64,000 nt of DNA from assembly GCA_021789695.1 (NCBI GenBank), contig JAJYJH010000005.1:45396-109395 (forward strand), given 5' to 3'. Both the position numbers and the translations under genes were made by a program. The notes beneath the pieces are model-generated. The model was given only the letters and a program-made list of their open reading frames with translations. It was not told where the DNA came from and searched no databases. The DNA is from a bacterium. GTDB taxonomy: Bacteria > Elusimicrobiota > Elusimicrobia > Elusimicrobiales > UBA9959. Below are positions 26,067-34,800 of the stretch, piece by piece (the stretch's first letter is position 1; the number at the start of each line of letters is the position of its first letter).

Positions 26067-27087
26067 AGTAGACCTCCCCGGGCTGCGGCCGTTCCCCCTT
26101 TTTTTTCACATTCCCGGAGGAGCGCTCCGGCTTGGATCTCGGCGGCGGCAGCCTGTAATAGGTGCTTCTGGAGAGCTCCGCCTGGCGCTCGGCGCCGAAA
26201 CGGACGGAGAGCGTCACGCGGTGCGTATCGCCAAGCTCGCCGTACGGAGCGTAGGCGTAATCCAGCCGGAAAGCCCCGCCCGACACGCCCGCTCCGGCGG
26301 TGACCCCGCTGCCGGCGTAGGAACTGCGCCCGGTTTTATAGCCGGTCCTCAGGAAGAAATACTCCCCGGGCCCGGTATTCAGCTTCGCCTCCACCCCTAC
26401 TGCCGCTGTCGCGTCCGAGGAGCCGGCCTTCACCGCCTCCGCTGCCAGGGTATAGTTGTCCAGGTACGTATACGCAACCCCGGCGCGCAGTATGCGCGGC
26501 AGGTCGAAGCCTGCGCTTCCGAGCTTCAGGCGCGAGCCGTAGTTGGCGGCGGCCGCCCCTATACTCCAGTTACCCAGGCGCTTGAGCAGGCCCGCGTCCG
26601 CGGCGAAAGCCGAGGTCTTGTAGCCGGCGGCCTGCTGCGAAAGTTCCTTGAGGGCCGCGGCGCCGTAGAACCCGTCCCCGAGATCCGCAGAGACGCCCGC
26701 CGAGACGGCAGCCTCCAGCGCGCTGAAGGAGCCGTCCGGGACCCCGGCGGCGTCATAGCGGGCCATGCTGCCGCTCAGCAGCGCGTTCACCCCTGCGAAA
26801 GCGGTGAGGCCGGGACCCAGCGGCTGCGCGTAGGCCAGCAGTTCGTTGCGTATACCGTCGAGCCACTCGGTATGCCCGAGCAGCAACTCCTTCCTGTCCA
26901 GCAAGGCGGTGCCGGCGGGATTATAGAAAACGCTGAGCGCGTCGTCGCCGAGCGCCGAGTAGGCCCCGGACATGGCCGCGCCGCGGGCTCCCGCGTCCAC
27001 CTTCAGAAAAGGCATGGCGTCACCGGCCGGCCCGGCCTTGGCGGCGGGCGCGGAGAAAAACAGTATAAGGACCGCCAGTCTTTTCAT
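26056..27087 (-). CDS. PorV/PorQ family outer-membrane barrel protein (second copy)
   Basis: 343 residues with a signal peptide (~18). It has the same hallmarks as the protein at 1321-2247: LKVDAGARGAAMSGAYSALGDDALSVFYNPAGTALLD, a strand-rich body, and LDYAYAPYGELGDTHRVTLSVRF, which corresponds to FDYAMLPYGDLGTAHRFSVGMKF in the first copy. Beyond the last strand there is an unusual ~45-residue basic tail (RLPPPRSKPERSSGNVKKKGERP). The gene starts 1 nt after the stop of the papain-like protease gene, so the two are translationally coupled. A carrier role for that protease is inference. Confidence 0.87.
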   Translation of the reverse strand: MKRLAVLILFFSAPAAKAGPAGDAMPFLKVDAGARGAAMSGAYSALGDDALSVFYNPAGTALLDRKELLLGHTEWLDGIRNELLAYAQPLGPGLTAFAGVNALLSGSMARYDAAGVPDGSFSALEAAVSAGVSADLGDGFYGAAALKELSQQAAGYKTSAFAADAGLLKRLGNWSIGAAAANYGSRLKLGSAGFDLPRILRAGVAYTYLDNYTLAAEAVKAGSSDATAAVGVEAKLNTGPGEYFFLRTGYKTGRSSYAGSGVTAGAGVSGGAFRLDYAYAPYGELGDTHRVTLSVRFGAERQAELSRSTYYRLPPPRSKPERSSGNVKKKGERPQPGEVYFMW

Positions 27088-27088
27088 A

Positions 27089-30000
27089 TCACCAGACGAT
27101 GAAAAACTTCCCTTTCGCCTTGCCGTAATTGTCGGTGCGCGCCAGGTAAATATAAAGCCCGCTGGCCGCCTTAGCCCCCCGCGCGTCCTTGCCGTCCCAG
27201 GAGGCCACGTTCATGTCGTCTATCCCGTCGCCTTTGGAGAGGGTGCGCACCAGTTCGCCGGCCTCGTTATAGATGTAGACGCGCGCGTTAACGGCGTCCA
27301 CCGGGATGTTGGCTATATAGAAAAGGTACGGCGCGGAACGAAAATCGCACGGGTTGGGATAGCCCTTCAGGGAGGACATATCCTGATAGGCGCCGCCGGC
27401 CGCCCGCACCGAGTAGACGGAGAAATGCGGGACCTGCGCCGTGAGCGTATTGGCGACGGTGTCGCGCGTCACGGACTGCAGCGGGGTCCACTTCCCTAGC
27501 GCCGGGTCAAGATAATAAAGCCAAGCCTGCGTTTCCGGGATCAGGTCCATGTCTATGCGCCCGTCGTTGTCGGCGTCCGGGTAGCTGAGCGTTATCGTCA
27601 ACGGCTTGGAGAAGGCTGTTACGGCGTTGCCGGAGCCGTCCGTAGCCGTGAACTGCCGCGTCAGGTCCTTGGAGTAGATCTTACGCGAGTCAGGCGAGGC
27701 GGCGTCGGCCGAGGAGTAGACCGAGGGGGGCACGGTGGAAATGCGCACGTACAGCGTGCCGGAGGCAGCGCCGGCCGGTATCAGGACGGAGTCCCCGTCG
27801 CTGTTGGAGACTGAGCCGCCGGAGATGCCGGAGACTGACTGGTCGATGGCGAAGGAACCGCCGGAAGTTATCTGCGTCCCCTTGTTGCCCGCGGCGTCCG
27901 CCGCGCCGAACGACAGCGCCGCCGTGCCGGTGGAATAATAGGTCTCGATATAGCCGTCGGCCCGCCAGCTGAGGGCGCCCACCTGCGTAAGTTTGAGCGG
28001 CGCCGTCTCCCCGTCAGGCGCCCGGAAGGAGAGCGAGGGCGTTCCTGCCAGGGCCCCGGCCTCGGCCACGTTCAGCGTGGCCGAGAAGGGGCCGTTGCCT
28101 ACCGTGCCCGTCATGGAGACCGAGGCGGTGGGACTGGTCACATCCACGGTCTGACCGTTGGAAACCGCGGCGTTGGAGTAGATACTGTTATTGTTCTTGG
28201 CCCTGACCGCGAAATAATAGACCTTCCCCTCCGTCAGCGCGGACGCAGAGTTCCAAGTGACCGAGTACGACGAAGGACCGAGGGAGGTCCAGCCCTGCAC
28301 GTCGGTATTACCCGGAGAGGTGCCTATGGCGTACTGATAGTCCGTGATGCTGCCGCCGTAGAAATAGGACGCCCCCCAGTTGGCCGAAAGCGTATGCAGC
28401 GAGGAGACGTAGGCTATGTCGGCGCCTGTCCCGTCGTAGACGTACTGGATATCGGCAGGCTGGTTTACGTCGACGGTCTGGCCGTTGGACCAGGCCGGGA
28501 CCGAGTACAAGCCGACGCCGTTCACCGCCTTCACTCCGAAATAGTAGGTCTGGCCGTTAGCGAGGCTCAGCCCCGTGCGCGTGACCGAGAGGGCCGCCCC
28601 GTTGTTCACCCACCCGCCGGTGACGCTGGTATCTCCGGCGGAGGTCCCGATGGCGTAGTAATAGGCGGCCACGCCCGATTCCGGGTCGCTGGAGGCCGTC
28701 CAGTTGGCGGAAAGGGTGGTAGTAGAGCCCGTGACAGAGATGTCGGCGCCGAGCCCGTCATTGACAGTGGAGACGGCCGTCGGCGGCGTTGAATCGTCCT
28801 CCGTGTACGCCTTCAGGCAAACGTTGGCCTGGGAATAGTTGTCGCCGTTATAGCTCGAGGAAAGGGTCGTCAGGTCCGTCCAGTTAGTCCCGTCATTGCT
28901 GTAATAGCTCTGTCCGGGTGAAGCGGTCGCCGAATTACTGTAGTTGTAGGGCTTATGCAGATCGGTGGTCGGCAGCTCCACGGCTATGGGATATTTGTAG
29001 GAAGGATCGGTAAGTTTCACTACGACGGAGAAATTCTGTCCGGAGCCCAAGCTCACCGCGGGGAAAGTGACGGTATGGTAGCCGAGCATGGCGAAGCCGC
29101 CGCTGCCGCTGTAGGCCAGCGTGCCGCTGCGCGGGCTGCCGGCGGAAACCCCGGTATAGACGTAGATCTCGTAACTGACGTTGACGTCCGTGGTATAGAA
29201 ACCCGCGGCCTTTATGTTCCCAGCCGCCGAAGCGGTGAAAATGTTCGACATCCACTCATGAGTGGAGTCCGCCCCCGTAGCGTCCCCGTTGCCCATGTCG
29301 TAGGTATAGCCGAGGCGGTCGTACTGGTACACCGTGGTGTAATTCGAGGTCGCCTGGGCCACGTCAAAGACCGAGGTTTCTCCGCCAAGCGAAGTGTCAT
29401 AGTAGGAAATATAAAAATACCCTCCGTTGCCCCAGACGCTCCCCCAGCTGTTCCTGGCCAGGAAGGCGCCGTTGCCCGGAGCGGCAGGCGAGAAATAAGA
29501 GGCGGCGTAATTATCATCCCAGCCCACCAGTGCGATGGCATGTCCGCCGCAATTGGAGGAGTGGCACGAACAGTTCCCTCCGGAACCGTAAGGGCCGCTG
29601 CAATAGCTGTCGTAATAGGCCGCGTTCCCGGAATTGTAAGCGGCATCGTCCCAGTATAGGCTGGCGTAGGCGGCGCCGTAGCCGCTTATCGCCGCTTTCA
29701 CGTTGTCCCTGAAGGCCGTTTCCCCGGGAGAGCCCTCTATAGGCAGCCAGAAAATGTCCTGCAAATGCTTATGGACCGTCAAGCCGGTACGGGTTATTTC
29801 CGAAGGGAAAGAGGGATACGGGTCATCTGATTCGTTCACCGGGCCGTCCCAGCGCGTCAGGTAGGCGGCTGCCATCTGCGAATTGCCGCCGGAATTCATA
29901 GGGTCGTAAGGCGGATCGCCTGTAAAGCCGCTGTTCATCGCCATGTTGTTCTCCGAGAAGTCCCAGGTCTCGGCCGGCAGCAGGTTGGACTCAAGCGAAG

Positions 30001-30415
30001 CTATAGTGGCGAAAGTCCAGCAGGTCCCGTATTGTCCCTGGTCGCGCACCGGAGTAAGCTTGCCCAGCAGGGCGAGATTGTAATATGGGGGATAGGAGGC
30101 GCCGGAGAGGACCGCGGAGACACCGGCCCTGCCGGCCAGTATCGACCGGGACATATCCAGGCCGGTCACGTGCGACATATCAGCCGGGAACGGACGCCAT
30201 CCGAAACGGCGCGGGGTGGAGGTGGAAACAGGAACTGCGGTCCCCTGCGTCCTGACGGCCGGCGCGGTCAGGCCGTGCGACTGCTCATATTTTACAAAAG
30301 CCGGGTTAAGCCGCGAGGCCGCGGCGGACGCGGCCGGCGAAGGCGCGGAAAGCAGGGCGGCCAGGAGGAGCGTACAGTAGGCCGGCTTAAGGATATTGGC
30401 GCTGTTGTCTCTCAT
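27089..30415 (-). CDS. secreted papain-like (C1) protease with fibronectin repeats and C-terminal sorting-type domain
   Basis: 1108 residues. Signal peptide (~30), propeptide-like region, then a C1A catalytic domain: Cys132 in GQYGTCWTFA, His292 in CGGHAIALVGWDDNY, Asn322 in RNSWGSVWGNGGYF. A lectin-like beta region follows (~350-500), then two fibronectin type III repeats with YYFGVKAVNG and YYFAVRAKNN, then an Ig-like and a ZU5-like region. The last ~85 residues are of the FlgD/sorting type (GYPNPCDFRSAPYLFYI, ASGLYIYLARTDNYGKAKGKFFI). All catalytic residues are present, so it should be an active surface or secreted protease. It is directly followed by a PorV-like barrel. Confidence 0.88.
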   Translation of the reverse strand: MRDNSANILKPAYCTLLLAALLSAPSPAASAAASRLNPAFVKYEQSHGLTAPAVRTQGTAVPVSTSTPRRFGWRPFPADMSHVTGLDMSRSILAGRAGVSAVLSGASYPPYYNLALLGKLTPVRDQGQYGTCWTFATIASLESNLLPAETWDFSENNMAMNSGFTGDPPYDPMNSGGNSQMAAAYLTRWDGPVNESDDPYPSFPSEITRTGLTVHKHLQDIFWLPIEGSPGETAFRDNVKAAISGYGAAYASLYWDDAAYNSGNAAYYDSYCSGPYGSGGNCSCHSSNCGGHAIALVGWDDNYAASYFSPAAPGNGAFLARNSWGSVWGNGGYFYISYYDTSLGGETSVFDVAQATSNYTTVYQYDRLGYTYDMGNGDATGADSTHEWMSNIFTASAAGNIKAAGFYTTDVNVSYEIYVYTGVSAGSPRSGTLAYSGSGGFAMLGYHTVTFPAVSLGSGQNFSVVVKLTDPSYKYPIAVELPTTDLHKPYNYSNSATASPGQSYYSNDGTNWTDLTTLSSSYNGDNYSQANVCLKAYTEDDSTPPTAVSTVNDGLGADISVTGSTTTLSANWTASSDPESGVAAYYYAIGTSAGDTSVTGGWVNNGAALSVTRTGLSLANGQTYYFGVKAVNGVGLYSVPAWSNGQTVDVNQPADIQYVYDGTGADIAYVSSLHTLSANWGASYFYGGSITDYQYAIGTSPGNTDVQGWTSLGPSSYSVTWNSASALTEGKVYYFAVRAKNNNSIYSNAAVSNGQTVDVTSPTASVSMTGTVGNGPFSATLNVAEAGALAGTPSLSFRAPDGETAPLKLTQVGALSWRADGYIETYYSTGTAALSFGAADAAGNKGTQITSGGSFAIDQSVSGISGGSVSNSDGDSVLIPAGAASGTLYVRISTVPPSVYSSADAASPDSRKIYSKDLTRQFTATDGSGNAVTAFSKPLTITLSYPDADNDGRIDMDLIPETQAWLYYLDPALGKWTPLQSVTRDTVANTLTAQVPHFSVYSVRAAGGAYQDMSSLKGYPNPCDFRSAPYLFYIANIPVDAVNARVYIYNEAGELVRTLSKGDGIDDMNVASWDGKDARGAKAASGLYIYLARTDNYGKAKGKFFIVW

Positions 30416-30438
30416 AGTTGTCTGCGGCAGCGGCCGCG

Positions 30439-31425
30439 CTATTTTTCGTCCACGTCAGTCACGCCGAGCCTGCCTGAAGAGAACGGGAGCTTCAGGCGCG
30501 AAACGCGGGACCAGGGTCCGGGCTTCTCCGCTCCGCCCCTGACGCGCAGATAATACACGGTGTCGGGCAGCAGCGGCAAGCCGGAGAGGTCGTAGGAACA
30601 GGTATCGGTGAAAACGTCCACCAGCGTAGCTTCGAACCCACGTTTTTCGGAGAGCTGCAGCTGGTAGTACCTGGCCCTGGCGGTCCCCGGCCAGCGCAGG
30701 AGCTTCCGGACGGGAGCCAGCGCCGCGGGCAGGCGCGGCCGGGCCGGCAGCCGCCGGCGGGCGGCGCGGCCGGGTATGGCGAAAGAGTATGCGGCGGAGA
30801 AAGGCCCCTCGCTGGTGCCGCCGGTCTTGCCGGCAATTATCCCGGCCACCCGCCAGTAGTATATCCCCTCCCTGAAGAAAGCAGGGTAGACCACATAGCC
30901 GCTGCCGGCCGTCACGGTCCCGAGCCCTGCGGAGCGGAAGGACTGGTCCGTGCTTATCTGCAGGCGATAGGCCACGGCTCTCATGATATCGTTCCAGACC
31001 AGCTTTATGCCGTCCCCCCTGCGCGCGGCCTTCTCCACCCTGGCACTCACCACCAGCGGCGCCTCCGGGGGGTCCTCCATGAAGCGCTTGTTCCATTCGT
31101 TCACGGCATAGACGGCCTGGTCCCCGTACTGGGCGAAGGAAGACCAGTCATCCACCTTGCCGCGGTAGACCTCGGCGTCGAATCTGGCGCGCAGAGTCCG
31201 GTCCAGGGCCGGAGGTATGTAGCCTATGTAGACGCTGGGAGGATATGAGCGCAGCAGTTTGGCCCCGTTAGAAGCGAGGAAATCCTGGAATTTTGCGTCG
31301 AAGGCAGTCTGCGAAGGCACCACCATCAGCGCGTTCTCCGGCATGTCGGCCGCCCCGGCCGCGGCCGGAAAAAGAAGCACCGCGGCTGCTGCCGCGGCTC
31401 TCAGAAAGACGGCTATCCTGGCCAT
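30439..31425 (-). CDS. secreted protein with fibronectin-like repeats
   Basis: 328 residues: signal peptide (to ~25, ending AGAA), an N-terminal ~100-residue region without a recognised family (LMVVPSQTAFDAKFQDFLAS, IGYIPPALDRTLRARFDAEVY), then two fibronectin-like strands sets with YRLQISTDQSFRSAG, YYWRVAGI, YYQLQLSEKRGFE and VYYLRVRGGAEKPGPWS. A very basic stretch (RAARRRLPARPRL) joins the two repeats. The N-terminal part could be a protease-inhibitor-like or propeptide-like domain for the papain-like enzyme encoded 23 bp downstream; this is a guess. GGGAGG precedes the ATG. Confidence 0.7.
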   Translation of the reverse strand: MARIAVFLRAAAAAAVLLFPAAAGAADMPENALMVVPSQTAFDAKFQDFLASNGAKLLRSYPPSVYIGYIPPALDRTLRARFDAEVYRGKVDDWSSFAQYGDQAVYAVNEWNKRFMEDPPEAPLVVSARVEKAARRGDGIKLVWNDIMRAVAYRLQISTDQSFRSAGLGTVTAGSGYVVYPAFFREGIYYWRVAGIIAGKTGGTSEGPFSAAYSFAIPGRAARRRLPARPRLPAALAPVRKLLRWPGTARARYYQLQLSEKRGFEATLVDVFTDTCSYDLSGLPLLPDTVYYLRVRGGAEKPGPWSRVSRLKLPFSSGRLGVTDVDEK

Positions 31426-31449
31426 TCATCCTCCCTTTCTAACATACAT

Positions 31450-31455
31450 ATTATA
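31450..31455 (-). promoter_or_regulatory. -10 of the protease/PorV operon
   Basis: Perfect TATAAT (minus strand) in a 78-bp divergent gap; start near 31443 gives an ~18-nt leader with GGGAGG. This promoter heads the 31425-26056 run. Confidence 0.55.
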
Positions 31456-31488
31456 TAACGTCGGATATGACGGATTTATTACGGCATT

Positions 31489-31497
31489 TGGTAGAAT
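31489..31497 (+). promoter_or_regulatory. extended -10 giving a leaderless start for the small membrane protein
   Basis: TGGTAGAAT, with the hexamer TAGAAT ending 6 nt before the ATG at 31504; no Shine-Dalgarno site. Confidence 0.5.
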
Positions 31498-31503
31498 GGG
31501 GTT

Positions 31504-31830
31504 ATGGACGAGAAGAAGCTGACCGTGACCGAAGAGGTCATAGAGCCGGAACTTATAAGCCCCGGCGGGCGGAGCGGCCGCTGGGACGACCGCCAGTCTT
31601 CTCCTCCGCCCCGCAAGCCCGGCCTGCTCACCCGCGTCAAAGGCCTGCTGGCCGGCGGCCTGGCCCTGCTGGGCGCCGGGCTCATCCTGGCCGGCGCCTT
31701 TCTGACCTCCACAGTGATAGGCGCCGTCCTCGGCATCCCCATGATGCTGGCCGGCGCCGCGGCGTTCTACCTGCTCTTCAAGTTCCTCTCTTCCGGATCC
31801 AGCGGTACGATCTTCTTCCGCCGTTTCTAA
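31504..31830 (+). CDS. small membrane protein, unknown family
   Basis: 108 residues. The N-terminal ~45 are polar with an acidic start (MDEKKLTVTEEVIEPEL) and a proline-rich basic linker. Two hydrophobic Gly/Ala-rich segments follow at ~48-68 and ~72-92, and the end is a short basic aromatic tail (FFRRF). This suggests a hairpin in the inner membrane with the N-terminus in the cytoplasm. I do not recognise the family. Codon use matches its neighbours, and the frame has a promoter of the local leaderless type, which supports it as real. It converges on the alpha-2-macroglobulin gene with a 12-bp gap and no visible terminator. Confidence 0.6.
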   Translation: MDEKKLTVTEEVIEPELISPGGRSGRWDDRQSSPPPRKPGLLTRVKGLLAGGLALLGAGLILAGAFLTSTVIGAVLGIPMMLAGAAAFYLLFKFLSSGSSGTIFFRRF

Positions 31831-31842
31831 CGCCGGTACCAC

Positions 31843-34800
31843 TCACTTCACCCTGAACGTAAAGCCCGCGGAGTGGGCCGCGAACTCCGGCGCGTACATG
31901 GACTGTATCACCGCCGCGCCCGTCTTGAAAGTGCCGGGCACGGTAGGCCGCATGCGGTACGCCAGCGTGTACTCCCCTAGGGGCACCCGTTCCAGAAAGA
32001 AGTTGGTCAGCGAGTCGCGCGGCTCCTCGTAACGGGCGAGCCCATCCCATTTCCAGCCGCTGCTCAGTTCCTCCGACTCGAAGCCGGCCGGCTTGGGGTC
32101 CTTGAGATGTACGTACTCGAAACTGCTGCGCGAACTCACCGTAAGGTGCACCTCTATCTCGTCCCCGACGGAGACGGCGTCACCGTCCGAGAGCGGCTTC
32201 AGCGCGAATTTCCCGCCCTCGTCCTCGCGCAGGAAATAGCGCCGGGAGACGTTCAGCATGCCCTCCGGCGACTCGCCCGCGGTCCTGTCCGTGGAATAGA
32301 CGGCGCTGAAAGAGGCGAAGGCCAGACCTGGCCCCTTCTTGCCCACCGACGGGGTGAGGTCCGCCCGCGTTATGTTTTGACCGTACCTGGACCAGCGCAG
32401 CGGCTTGTCCACCCAGTCGAAAGGCGCCAGCTGCAGCCTCTCCGTCGAGGTGCCCATCCGCACGGTATAGTCCTCCGCCCTCTCCAGCGCGCCCCTGGCC
32501 TTCATCACGTCCAGCAGCGAGTAGATGGCCGCGGCCGAGGCCTTGGTGGATTTCCATTCGTCGGCCTTGCGGTTGAAGAGCAACCACTTCACCAGGCCAG
32601 GTATGCGCGGGTCCTTCGGACGCAGCGCCAACAGCGTGCGCAGTATGAACGCGTGTTTCTCGACCGTGTCGTTGTACCACAGCCAGGACAGCTTCTCCGG
32701 GGCCCAGTAAAGACCGGCTACCGGGTCCTCGCGCGCCCCGTCCATGGCCCTGTCGAGATAGCTTTCAGCCTTAGCCTTCTCCCCGAGGCGCATATAGACC
32801 CAGGCCGCGTAGGCCTTGCCGAAGGCCGTCATAGCGTTGGCGTGCCTGCCGGAGTAATCCGCCCAGAGTTTGGCGTAATTGAGGGCAGCGGCGCTCTGCG
32901 GCCAGCCTTTCGGAAAGGAGGTCACGACGTAGGCCGCGTAGAGCAGATAAGACGTATCGCCCTCGGTCGGCTTCATGTGCGCCGGGGCCTGCGCCAGCGC
33001 GTAGGCCAGCGCGCGCGAGGCGACGTCCTCCGGCACGCTCACGCCGTAACGCGCGGCCTCCGCCAGGCCGTCCAGCGCGTACAGGGTCATGTAGAAGCTG
33101 GGCGGCCCGCCGGGGAACCACGGAAAAGAGCCGTCGGAGTTCTGGTAAGACCCCAACTTGGCGAGCGCTTCGCGGCCCTCGCGCTCCACCGTCCCCGGGT
33201 CGAGCATATCCGTTATGGGCAGGGAGGAGCCAAGCCCTTTTGAGCGCTCCTCCCACGGCGTCTCCATCAGCCTCATCAGCCGCACAGGGTCGTTGCGGTC
33301 CCAGGCCGGGGTGATGGTGTTGCGCCGCGGGACCTTGGCCACAGCGGCTTTGAACTGCGGGTATTCCCGGTAGAAGGCGTCAGTGACGGCCAGCGGTATG
33401 TAGCGGTTCAACACCTGCTCGGTACATTCGTATGGGTAACGGATCAGGAAAGGCAGGCTGTCGAGCACCGTCAGGATCAGCTGCGGCTGCAGCTCCAGGT
33501 GTACCTCCTCCGTCCGCCGCGTCGGATCAGGCTTCTCCAGCTCCGGCAGGCGGAATGTCCTCGAGGAATTCCCGTCCAGGGCCGCGACCTCGGAGGCGAT
33601 CAGCCGCTCGCGGGACGGCAGCACTGGCAGGTCGTTCTGCTGCGCGTCGGAAAGGGCGCCGGCCCTGGCAACGGCCAACGCCTTGTAGTCCGCGGTGCCG
33701 GGCGGCGCCGCGACGTCCCAGTAAAGCGCCTGCGTACCGCCGGGTTTCACCGCGAACGGGCGGGAGGAGTCCGTCACCCCGAACCTCGCCAGCTCGCCCT
33801 TCCCGTCCAGCGTCAGGTCCAGCGTGACCTCTCCGGAGAGGGAGCGCGCCGTGGCATTGGTGACCAGGGCGGTAAGGCGGGAGCTGTCCCCCTCGCGAAA
33901 GAAGCGCGGGATGTCCAGCCGCACCATCAAATCCTTCCTGGTTACGGTCTCGGCGGAGAAATCCCCGGTCTTAGCGTCGCGGGTAAGCAGGTAGGAGGCG
34001 ATGTTCCAGGAGGTCAGGCGTTCAGGGATGCGGAACAAGAACGAGGCCTTCCCCCCGGTCACTTTGAGCTGAGGGGCGTAATACGCCGTTTCAGAGAAGT
34101 CGGAACGCACCTGCGGGGCCCCGGCGGAGGCGCCTTCCGCGACGGCAGCGGCCGGCTTTACGGCGGCGCCCTTGGGAAGTGCGGCCGGCGCCGCGGCGTT
34201 ACCCGCAAGTCCCTCGGCCTGCAGCGCGGCTCCAGTGGCGCTTCCGTCCTCCGCAAAGTCCAGCGACTTCTCGAAGAGGCCGCGGCGAAAGCCGCCGTAG
34301 GCCAGCGTGGAAGAGACGCGCAGCGAAGGCAGTTTTTCCTCGGGGGAGGGGCCTGAGAAAGCGTTGAGCATCCTGCGCAGCAGGCCCTCCTTCACGGGCA
34401 GCTCGGCGATCTGCGGCGTGAAAAGCGAATCGAAGGCCTCCCCCCCTGCCGTCCGGCGCCGGTAAAGACTTTCGGTCCAGAAGCCGGAGCCGGAGCCGCC
34501 GCCGTAATAGTCCAGCGAGCGGTCGTAGACCTTCACCAGCGCTTCTCCGGAGACGGGCCTGCCGCGGGAATCTCCGGCTTTCAGCGTCCAGTCCGCCATC
34601 TGTCCGGGCAGCAGGGTCTTGTCGTAATCCAGCGCAAGCAAAACGCGCTTGTCCAGCCGCGGCACCCGTACCGAGGCCGCGGCGGTATAGACCTTGAAAT
34701 CAGAGGCCCCGAACCAGCGCAGGCCGAAGCCGCCATTCTCCTCCGGCCCTACCTTCAGTTTCATTATCGATGCCCCCGGCGTCCTGACCAGTTCCCGAAA

